Source of the DNA: an uncultured Lachnospiraceae bacterium
Lineage (GTDB): Bacteria > Bacillota > Clostridia > Lachnospirales > Lachnospiraceae
Assembly: GCA_945834545.1 (NCBI GenBank)
Contig: CAMAHO010000015.1
Span: forward strand, 1 to 21,371
Direction: 5' to 3'
Length of the DNA: 21,371 bases
The notes below the pieces were generated by a model, which had not been told where the DNA came from, made no database searches, and saw only the letters and a list, made by a program, of their open reading frames with translations. Below, one piece after another: positions 15,230 through 21,371 of the stretch. The position numbers and the translations under genes are program-made. Position 1 is the first letter of the stretch. Each line of letters opens with the position of its first letter.

Positions 15230-16408
15230 TTGAATTTCTTTAAGAAACTGTTCCATAAAAAAGTACAAGAGCCGGAGCTGGAGGACCAGTGGGAACAGCT
15301 GGTTTTTTACCGGGAAAATGTAAATTTCGAGGATTCCCAGGATGTACTTCGTTATATCCGGGAATGTCTGGATCAAATGGCGGAGGCCTCCAGAGAAAAC
15401 GCCTTATTAGGAGGAGAGTATAATCTGGTTACCGGGTATCTTTCGGATACGGAAGAAATCGGGGCGCTTCCCAAGGAGGAAAGGGAGCAACTGAATAAGA
15501 TTGCAAACACAATCCAGCAGCTTTCCGGGGAACAAGACAGGCTCAGGGAACATGGAAGCAAGATGGAGGATGACCTGTTTTACCGGGTGCAAAGTCAGGA
15601 AAAGGAGATCGAGGAGGGCATCAAAAAACTAAAAGAGGCGGAAGAGTATGGGGCGCTTGTTAAGCAGGATTTAGTAAGGCTTCACAGAGAGAGAAGTGCC
15701 TATGCCTTTCGCAAGCAGGAGCTGTTGTCGGAGTGCGATAACCTGAAAGGGATGACAAAAATTTTTCTGGTGGCAGTGGGACTTTGCCTGATGGTGTTTC
15801 TTATCTTATACAGTGTGTTACAGATGGATGTGCTGGTGGGATGTTTCTTAGCTATCATTGCTGCTGCAATTGCAATCACGGTAACCTGCATCAAATATAT
15901 GGATGCGAAACGGGAATTAAGATTCGTCAACCGAGATATCAGCAAGCTGATTGCCTTACAAAACAAAGTGAAGATTCGATATGCCAACAATACCAGATTG
16001 CTGGAGTATCTTCGATTGAAATACAGCGCTGACAACAGTGCTAAGCTGCAGAAGATATGGAATCAGTTCACCAAAGAAAGAGACCTTCGAAGGCAGGCCG
16101 GAGAAACCCAGGCGAAATTGGAATATTACCAGAATAAGCTGATGGAGCAGCTTGGCAAATATCCAATTAAGCATCCAGCCAGATGGCTGCAACAAACCGG
16201 AGCAATTGTGGATACAAAGGAAATGGTGGAGGTAAGACACGAGCTGATTTTAAGAAGACAGGCTCTCAGAAAACAGATGGAGTACAATACAAATGTGGCT
16301 ATGGAGTCCAAACATGAGATTCTGGATATTGCCAGGGTGTATCCGGTTTATGCCAAGGATATTATGGAGCTTCTAGGGCAGTATGAGGATGCCGAGGTTG
16401 ACTTTTAA
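15230..16408 (+). CDS. Coiled-coil membrane-hairpin protein of the DUF5717/DUF5716 cluster
   Basis: A 392-residue protein of unknown function, last in the four-gene cluster. It begins with a basic, Phe-rich segment (NFFKKLFHKK). Long charged helices with heptad character lie at about 80-170 (EREQLNKIANTIQQLSGEQD onward). Two closely spaced membrane segments follow (about 175-197 and 201-222), then more coiled-coil helix (about 224-385). Both ends would therefore lie in the cytosol with only a few residues outside. The start is a TTG at 15230, placed 6 bp after GGAGG (15219-15223); no ATG in frame fits better. It could anchor the otherwise soluble cluster products to the membrane; that is inferred from topology and gene order. 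A hairpin 20 bp after its stop closes the unit. Confidence 0.8.
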   Translation: MNFFKKLFHKKVQEPELEDQWEQLVFYRENVNFEDSQDVLRYIRECLDQMAEASRENALLGGEYNLVTGYLSDTEEIGALPKEEREQLNKIANTIQQLSGEQDRLREHGSKMEDDLFYRVQSQEKEIEEGIKKLKEAEEYGALVKQDLVRLHRERSAYAFRKQELLSECDNLKGMTKIFLVAVGLCLMVFLILYSVLQMDVLVGCFLAIIAAAIAITVTCIKYMDAKRELRFVNRDISKLIALQNKVKIRYANNTRLLEYLRLKYSADNSAKLQKIWNQFTKERDLRRQAGETQAKLEYYQNKLMEQLGKYPIKHPARWLQQTGAIVDTKEMVEVRHELILRRQALRKQMEYNTNVAMESKHEILDIARVYPVYAKDIMELLGQYEDAEVDF

Positions 16409-16426
16409 AAAACGCTATGATAACAT
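16398..16426 (+). promoter_or_regulatory. Possible promoter of the ABC importer operon
   Basis: TTGACT (16398-16403) and TAACAT (16421-16426) are spaced by 17 bp, partly inside the end of the coiled-coil gene. Transcription would begin about where the next hairpin starts, which is awkward. Nothing better precedes the lipoprotein gene. Confidence 0.3.
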
Positions 16427-16428
16427 GT

Positions 16429-16454
16429 CGCCGTGCTAATACAGTAGCACGGCG
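16429..16454 (+). terminator. Hairpin closing the four-gene cluster
   Basis: CGCCGTGCTA (16429-16438) pairs perfectly with TAGCACGGCG (16445-16454) around a 6-nt loop, followed by the T-containing AAGTTGTTT. It separates the DUF5717/DUF5716 cluster from the ABC importer. The weak T-run means termination may be partial. Confidence 0.6.
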
Positions 16455-16482
16455 AAGTTGTTTAAACAAAGGAGGATGTATT

Positions 16483-17280
16483 ATGAAAAAGTTTTTGGCA
16501 TGTTTGTGTGTGATGGTTCTGGGCTTAACTGTTCTTGCCGGTTGTGGCGCAGAAGCAGAAAAAGGAAAGACGGTTTTTACAGTTGGCTTTGATGCTGAGT
16601 TCCCACCCTACGGTTATATGGATGAGAACGGTGAGTATGTGGGCTTTGACTTGGATTTGGCCCAGGAGGTTTGTACCAGAAACGGCTGGGAGCTTGTAAA
16701 GCAGCCTATCGACTGGAATGCAAAGGATATGGAGCTGAATAACGGCAACATTTCCTGTATCTGGAATGGCTTTACCATGAATGGACGCGAAGAGGATTAT
16801 ACCTGGACCACAGCTTATGTGGACAACAGCCAGGTGTTTGCAGTTGCTGCCAGCAGTGGCATTGAAAAGAAGGCAGACCTGGCAGGAAAGGTAGTAGCTG
16901 TTCAGGCAGATTCTTCTGCACTTGCAGCCCTGAATGATGAGGAGGTACCTGAAAACACAGCTCTTCGTGATTCCTTCGCAGACTTAATCGAGTATGCAGA
17001 TTATAACACTGCTTTTATGGACTTGGAGCAAGGCAATGTGGATGCTGTGGCTATTGATATCGGTGTTGCAAGCTACCAGGTTGAGAAGAGAGAAAAAGGA
17101 AAGTTCATTATTTTAAGTGAGGCCCTGGCAACCGAGCAGTATGGCGTAGGCTTTAAGAAGGGCAATACAGAGCTTCGCGACTCCGTTCAGAAGACTCTGG
17201 ATGCTATGGCAGATGACGGCACTTTCGGCAAGATTGCTGAAAAGTGGGGACTTAGCGACAGCGTATGTCTCGGTAAATAA
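16483..17280 (+). CDS. Amino-acid ABC transporter substrate-binding lipoprotein
   Basis: An extracytoplasmic solute-binding protein of family 3 that captures an amino acid and hands it to the adjacent permease. 265 residues. The lipoprotein signal ends in LTVLAGC, with Cys21 as the lipidated residue. The mature part begins with the family signature TVGFDAEFPPYGYMDENGEY and VGFDLDLAQEV. The last lobe has the typical end ADDGTFGKIAEKWG. An in-frame upstream start at 16417 exists, but AAAGGAGG (16468-16474) and the lipoprotein signal place the true ATG at 16483. The ligand is uncertain; polar amino acids or cystine are the usual ones for this set. Confidence 0.93.
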   Translation: MKKFLACLCVMVLGLTVLAGCGAEAEKGKTVFTVGFDAEFPPYGYMDENGEYVGFDLDLAQEVCTRNGWELVKQPIDWNAKDMELNNGNISCIWNGFTMNGREEDYTWTTAYVDNSQVFAVAASSGIEKKADLAGKVVAVQADSSALAALNDEEVPENTALRDSFADLIEYADYNTAFMDLEQGNVDAVAIDIGVASYQVEKREKGKFIILSEALATEQYGVGFKKGNTELRDSVQKTLDAMADDGTFGKIAEKWGLSDSVCLGK

Positions 17281-17298
17281 TAAAGGATAACAGGACTC

Positions 17299-17985
17299 AT
17301 GATAGAAACCGGATTATTACTGGCACAAAAGAATATTGACCTGCTCAGGATGTTCTCCCAGTTGGGAGAAGGCTTTGTAGTTACTCTTGAAATTTTCGTA
17401 CTTACCTTGCTCTTCTCCCTGCCCTTGGGATTGTTGGTCTCCTTTGGAAGGATGTCCAAAAACTGTGTAATTCGTTCGATTACAAAGGCTTATATTTCTG
17501 TGATGAGAGGTACCCCTCTCATGCTGCAGATTTTCGTCGTGTATTTTGGACCTTACTATCTGTTTGAGGTGTCCTTTGGAACCGGCTACCGCTTTCCGGC
17601 GGTCATCATTGCCTTTGTGTTGAATTACGCGGCATATTTTGCAGAAATCTATCGTGCCGGTATTGAGTCCATGCCCAAGGGGCAATATGAGGCGGCAGAG
17701 GTTCTTGGGTATTCCAAGCTGCAGACCTTTGTGCGTATTATTCTTCCCCAGGTGATAAAGAGGATTTTACCTCCGGTTACGAATGAGACGATTACCCTGG
17801 TAAAGGATACCTCACTTGCTTTTACCATTTCCATTGCTGAGATGTTTACCATTGCCAAGCAGATTGCAGCGGCGCAGACCACTATGATACCGTTGATTGG
17901 TGCAGGTGTGTTTTACTTCATTTTTAATCTGTTGGTAGCCCTGGGAATGGAAAAACTTGAGAAGTCGTTAGATTATTACCGCTAG
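17299..17985 (+). CDS. Amino-acid ABC transporter permease (HisM/GlnP type)
   Basis: The membrane channel of the importer, 228 residues, with about five hydrophobic segments. RGTPLMLQIFVVYFG (70-84) is the signature of polar amino-acid permeases. The EAA loop that docks on the ATPase is at 131-151 (EAAEVLGYSKLQTFVRIILP). It follows the lipoprotein gene by 18 bp and precedes the ATPase gene by 11 bp. Only one permease gene is present, so the channel is probably a homodimer. Confidence 0.94.
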   Translation: MIETGLLLAQKNIDLLRMFSQLGEGFVVTLEIFVLTLLFSLPLGLLVSFGRMSKNCVIRSITKAYISVMRGTPLMLQIFVVYFGPYYLFEVSFGTGYRFPAVIIAFVLNYAAYFAEIYRAGIESMPKGQYEAAEVLGYSKLQTFVRIILPQVIKRILPPVTNETITLVKDTSLAFTISIAEMFTIAKQIAAAQTTMIPLIGAGVFYFIFNLLVALGMEKLEKSLDYYR

Positions 17986-17996
17986 AGAGGGAGAAG

Positions 17997-18761
17997 ATGA
18001 CACAGAGACAAGTGCTTTTAGAAATGAATCACGTGAAAAAGAGCTTTGACGGTGTGCAGGTTTTGTCAGACATCTCTTTAGCTGTGCAGGAGGGAGAGGT
18101 GGTGTCAATTATCGGACCCTCCGGTTCCGGTAAGTCCACCTTGTTGCGTTTAGCTACTCTTCTGGAGAGATTGGATGATGGAGAACTGATTTACATGGGT
18201 GAGGCAGCAGCAACTTCTGAGAATGGAAAGAGCGTGTATGCTTCCAAGGAAAAGCTTAAACAGCTGCGAAAGGTCTTTGGCCTGGTGTTTCAGAACTTCC
18301 AGCTGTTTCCCCATTTCTCGGTGAGAAAGAACATCACAGATGCCTTAGTTCATGTAGAAAAGGTATCTCAGGAAGAGGCTGATTCCAGGGCAGAAAAGCT
18401 GCTTGCCCAGCTTGGACTTTCTGACAAGGCAGACAACTATCCTTATCAGCTTTCCGGCGGACAGCAGCAGAGGGTTTCCATCGCCAGAGCCTTGGCTTTA
18501 CAGCCCAAGATTCTGTTTTTTGATGAACCTACCTCAGCATTGGATCCGGAGCTTACGGGAGAGGTATTAAAGGTTATAAAGGAGCTTGCGCGTGAGCATA
18601 TGACAATGATCATTGTCACGCATGAAATGCAGTTTGCAAGAGAGGTGTCCGACCGCATCCTGTTTATGGAACAGGGCGTTGTAGTACAGGAAGGAACACC
18701 GGATGAGATATTTGAAAACCCTGTGGAGCGAGTCAGGGAATTTATAGGTAAATTGGGGTGA
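17997..18761 (+). CDS. Amino-acid ABC transporter ATP-binding protein (GlnQ type)
   Basis: The cytosolic ATPase that drives the importer, 254 residues. Walker A GPSGSGKST is at 40-48, the Q-loop Gln at 99 (VFQNFQLFPHFSV), the ABC signature LSGGQQQR at 152-159, Walker B ILFFDEPTSALDPE from 172 and the switch His at 209 (THEM). All catalytic residues are present. The start has GGGAG at a normal distance. The TGA stop (18759-18761) is the first three bases of the inverted repeat that follows, so the repeat lies directly against the gene. Confidence 0.95.
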   Translation: MTQRQVLLEMNHVKKSFDGVQVLSDISLAVQEGEVVSIIGPSGSGKSTLLRLATLLERLDDGELIYMGEAAATSENGKSVYASKEKLKQLRKVFGLVFQNFQLFPHFSVRKNITDALVHVEKVSQEEADSRAEKLLAQLGLSDKADNYPYQLSGGQQQRVSIARALALQPKILFFDEPTSALDPELTGEVLKVIKELAREHMTMIIVTHEMQFAREVSDRILFMEQGVVVQEGTPDEIFENPVERVREFIGKLG

Positions 18762-18877
18762 CGCAATAGGGACGGGGTTATTTGCTGCTTAAGTCCGTCC
18801 CTGCTGTTACCCTTTTTTTGTTTGTGTTATGTTGGGGACGGACTTAAGCAGCAAATAACCCCGTCCCTATTGCGTCA
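18759..18877. repeat. REP family B inverted pair (REPIN-like), perfect 43-bp arms
   Basis: The arms 18759-18801 and 18835-18877 are perfect reverse complements, separated by 33 bp. Each arm is also a hairpin unit on its own (GGGACGG ... CCGTCCC). A run of seven T (18813-18819) follows the left unit by 11 bp, so it may also weaken transcription out of the ABC operon. The left arm contains the ATPase stop codon. The right arm ends on the A that begins the AGGAGG of the next gene. A decayed half unit of the same family is at 4205-4235. Confidence 0.9.
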
Positions 18878-18889
18878 GGAGGTATGTGG

Positions 18890-20341
18890 ATGCTCTTTAA
18901 CTCCTATATGTTTCTTTTGTTTTTCTTTCCGGTAACCTGGTTTACTTATTTTTTCCTAAATCGCTATCATAAAGAAACCTTGGCAAAGATTGCCTTGTTA
19001 GGCTTTTCCTTTTGGTTCTATGGGTATTATTTATTGGAGTATTTAGGTATTCTGATATGCAGTATAGTGCTGAATTTTTCCTTCACAAGAGGAATGAAAA
19101 AATTTTGCTCACGCAGGAGAATGTTCTTGCTCCTGGGCTTATTCACAAATGTTGGAATCCTGTTTTGGTTTAAGTATTTCAATTTCTTTATCAACAATGT
19201 GAATACGATATGTAAGACCACTTTTTCCGACTTACATATCATAATGCCTTTGGGTATCAGTTTTTTTACCTTTCAACAGATTTCATATATCGTTGATTCA
19301 TACAAAGAGGACTTGGACTACTCTTTTCTGGACTATGCATTGTATGTGAGCTTTTTTCCGCAGCTGATAGCGGGGCCTATTGTGCTCCACAGCGAGTTGA
19401 TTCCTCAGTTCAGAGAGAAAAGTCGAAAGCGGGTGGATTTCACCTATCTGGCGGAAGGCTTGTATCGGTTTTCCAAGGGGCTTGCCAAGAAGGTTCTGTT
19501 GGCTGATACAATAGCCGGAGCTGTGGATTGGGGATACAATCATTACGAATTGTTGACAGGGCCAAATCTGGTATTGCTGGCGGTATTTTACAGCTTTCAA
19601 TTGTACTTTGATTTTAGCGGATACTGTGATATGGCCTGTGGTATTGCAAAATGCTTTCATCTGGATTTACCGGAGAACTTCAATTCACCCTTCAAGGCGG
19701 ATTCTATTTCTGACTTATGGAGGAGATGGCATATGACATTAGGTAGGTTTTTGACCACCTATATTTATATTCCTCTTGGAGGAAGTCGGAAGGGACCGGT
19801 GAGAACCTGTATCAATACCCTGATTGTTTTTCTGGTAAGTGGTATCTGGCATGGGGCAAATTGGACGTTTCTTGTATGGGGGCTAATGCATGGCATAGGG
19901 CTTGTTTTATATCGCGTCTTTGCAAAAATCTGGGATAAACTGTATAAACCCATAAAGGTTGCTGCTACCTATGGCTTTTTCTGTCTCTCATTTATCTTTT
20001 TTAGGGCAGATAGCCTGAAAACAGCAACGACAATTATCAGACGGATTTTCACGGATATGACGTGGAGTCTGCAAGAAAACTTTTATAAGGCATTTGATGT
20101 TGTGGATGTAACCTATATTGAGGAGCACATACCTGTACTGAGAGGTGTATTGGAGAGGTATCCGGCTACGAATATGTGGTTACTGCTTATGCTTTCATTT
20201 TTCATCTGCTTTTTTACGAAGAATAGCATTGAGCGAAAGAATCCTATTACCGTAAAAAGTGCTGTTTGGGCCTCCGCTCTGTTTTGCTGGTCCGTGACAT
20301 CGCTGGCGAAGGTGGCTACCTTTTTATATTTTAATTTCTAG
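18890..20341 (+). CDS. MBOAT-family O-acyltransferase (AlgI/DltB type)
   Basis: A polytopic membrane enzyme of 483 residues that moves an acyl group, usually acetyl, across the membrane to an extracellular polysaccharide or wall polymer. Family blocks seen: SFFTFQQISYIVDSYK, FFPQLIAGPI, YFDFSGYCDMA, LWRRWHMTLGRFLTTYIYIPLGG and SGIWHGANWTFLVWGLMHG, whose His (residue 321 from this start) is the catalytic one known from AlgI. The frame begins with an ATG at 18884, but that ATG is only 1 bp from AGGAGG (18877-18882); the ATG at 18890 is 7 bp away and gives the usual MLFNSYMFLLFF start. Its ribosome binding site touches the REP pair. The next gene, 16 bp downstream, is the expected SGNH partner. 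The acceptor polymer is unknown. Confidence 0.92.
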   Translation: MLFNSYMFLLFFFPVTWFTYFFLNRYHKETLAKIALLGFSFWFYGYYLLEYLGILICSIVLNFSFTRGMKKFCSRRRMFLLLGLFTNVGILFWFKYFNFFINNVNTICKTTFSDLHIIMPLGISFFTFQQISYIVDSYKEDLDYSFLDYALYVSFFPQLIAGPIVLHSELIPQFREKSRKRVDFTYLAEGLYRFSKGLAKKVLLADTIAGAVDWGYNHYELLTGPNLVLLAVFYSFQLYFDFSGYCDMACGIAKCFHLDLPENFNSPFKADSISDLWRRWHMTLGRFLTTYIYIPLGGSRKGPVRTCINTLIVFLVSGIWHGANWTFLVWGLMHGIGLVLYRVFAKIWDKLYKPIKVAATYGFFCLSFIFFRADSLKTATTIIRRIFTDMTWSLQENFYKAFDVVDVTYIEEHIPVLRGVLERYPATNMWLLLMLSFFICFFTKNSIERKNPITVKSAVWASALFCWSVTSLAKVATFLYFNF

Positions 20342-20357
20342 GCATAAAGGAGATATT

Positions 20358-21371
20358 GTGAAAGAAAAGAGCTGGGTTATCCTATTTGGAGCAATCTGCA
20401 TAAGCTTACTGCTTTTCTTAGGTGGTTTGAATGTGGTTATAGATCCGTTTCTGCATTTTCACGCACCTTTATCGGGTTTGGAGTATCCACTAAAGGATGA
20501 GCGATATGTGAATGACGGACTTCATAGACAGATGGAGTATCAGATATTAATTACAGGGACGAGCATGTCTCAGAATTTTTACGCTAGTACAGCAGAGCGC
20601 CTGTGGCAGAAACAATGCATTAAGACAGCATATTCAGGTGCCAGCTTACACGAGTTATCGGAATATATAGAGAGAGCTATTGAAAGAAACCCACAGCTGG
20701 AGTTAGTGATTTGCAGCCTTGATTTGAATAAGATTGGCGAGGACGCAGAGGCCGTAGGATACGAGGACCTGCCTGTTTACTTATACGATGAAAACCTCTG
20801 GAATGATGTGAATTATATCTTCAATAAGGAGGTTACACTGAAAAGTATCGCTGTGCTGAATTATACAAGGGCAGGAGAGAAAACGCCTTCTTTTGATATG
20901 TACGGGAGATTTGACCAGTATCAGCCTCACGGAAGAGAGGCGGTGTTAAATGGTTATTCACGTCCTGAAATACAGGATTATGAGCTTGTATTTGATGAAG
21001 AAGCCCAAACTGCAATAAGGCGTAATCTGGAACAAAATGTCATCAAATTAGCAAAAAAACATCCTGAGGTCAGCTTTTGCTACTATATCCCGCCCTATAG
21101 CTATTGTTACTGGGATGGTATGGTGAGAACCTCCCAGCTTGACTACAGTATGGATGCAATTTCTTATGCTTCCGGGCTTTTGCTGACACAGGAAAATATA
21201 GAGCTTTATTGCTTTTATGATAGAACAGATATTACTACAGAGCTTGAGAATTATACAGATACCATTCATTATGTGGGCAGTGTGTGCGACACCATCACGG
21301 AGAGTATTTTTGAGAAAAGGCAGCAGTTACAGAAAGATACCTATCAGTCTTATTTTGATACAGTAAAAAGA
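20358..21371 (+). CDS. SGNH-like acyltransferase partner protein (DltD/AlgJ-like), 3' end beyond window
   Basis: The reading frame is open to the last base of the window, giving 338 residues so far; the start is a GTG 5 bp after AAAGGAG (20346-20352). Residues about 6-26 form one N-terminal membrane anchor, with the rest outside. ITGTSMSQNF (65-74) resembles the serine block of SGNH-type hydrolases (S69 likely), and YTDTIHY (299-305) supplies the Asp and His. IDPFLHFHAP just after the anchor is a motif I associate with Clostridial members of this group. Together with the MBOAT gene it forms the usual two-component O-acylation system, in which this protein would complete acyl transfer to the polymer. 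Confidence 0.83.
   Translation, partial: MKEKSWVILFGAICISLLLFLGGLNVVIDPFLHFHAPLSGLEYPLKDERYVNDGLHRQMEYQILITGTSMSQNFYASTAERLWQKQCIKTAYSGASLHELSEYIERAIERNPQLELVICSLDLNKIGEDAEAVGYEDLPVYLYDENLWNDVNYIFNKEVTLKSIAVLNYTRAGEKTPSFDMYGRFDQYQPHGREAVLNGYSRPEIQDYELVFDEEAQTAIRRNLEQNVIKLAKKHPEVSFCYYIPPYSYCYWDGMVRTSQLDYSMDAISYASGLLLTQENIELYCFYDRTDITTELENYTDTIHYVGSVCDTITESIFEKRQQLQKDTYQSYFDTVKR

Noticed and set aside
16417..16482. N-terminal extension of the ABC lipoprotein
   Set aside because: It would place 22 residues, encoded partly by a hairpin, before a perfect lipoprotein signal; the strong ribosome binding site is at 16468-16474.
20833..21269. Minus-strand frames of 60-73 codons near the right end
   Set aside because: They are antisense to the SGNH-like gene, which has a ribosome binding site, GTG start, membrane anchor and catalytic motifs.

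Overview
The window looks like chromosome from a spore-forming gut Firmicute of the Lachnospiraceae type. The evidence is a HrcA/CIRCE-controlled htpG, strong AGGAGG-type ribosome binding sites, GTG and TTG starts, a hexuronate (uxuAB) operon, a SpoIID-like cell-wall protein and, in the middle, a four-gene cluster whose first two products I recognise from memory as the DUF5717 and DUF5716 families, mostly annotated in Lachnospiraceae. The species cannot be named from sequence alone. I saw no rRNA, tRNA, CRISPR, phage or transposase gene.

Left part (1-4180): htpG (Hsp90) sits behind a CIRCE operator and a sigma-A promoter and carries two acidic inserts. A 374-bp long-hairpin repeat follows, whose first arm also forms a good intrinsic terminator. 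Then comes a MATE-family exporter with its own promoter and a 16-bp-stem terminator.

Hexuronate part (4225-8102): uxuA and uxuB (mannonate dehydratase, fructuronate/mannonate oxidoreductase) run on the minus strand and diverge from an AraC-family regulator. A REP-like hairpin lies between the regulator and uxuA. The 3' end of uxuB lies inside a decayed copy of a second REP family.

Cell-wall and cluster part (8099-16454): a SpoIID-like protein with a peptidoglycan-binding domain ends tail-to-tail on the araC stop codon. It diverges from the four-gene cluster, whose near-consensus promoter overlaps a possible sporulation promoter for the SpoIID-like gene. The cluster encodes a 1193-residue beta-domain plus alpha-solenoid protein, a shortened Hsp70-like protein with eroded ATPase motifs and no lid, a TPR-like protein, and a coiled-coil protein with a membrane hairpin. 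The spacings are 8, 11 and 14 bp and a hairpin ends the unit. This is the best candidate for an undescribed system: a membrane-tethered, Hsp70-like scaffold or chaperone machine.

Right part (16483-21371): a three-gene polar amino-acid ABC importer (lipoprotein, permease, ATPase) is followed by a perfect 43-bp inverted REP pair that touches the ATPase stop codon on one side and the ribosome binding site of the next gene on the other. The window closes with an MBOAT O-acyltransferase and its SGNH-like partner, which is cut off by the window end. The pair probably O-acylates an extracellular polysaccharide.
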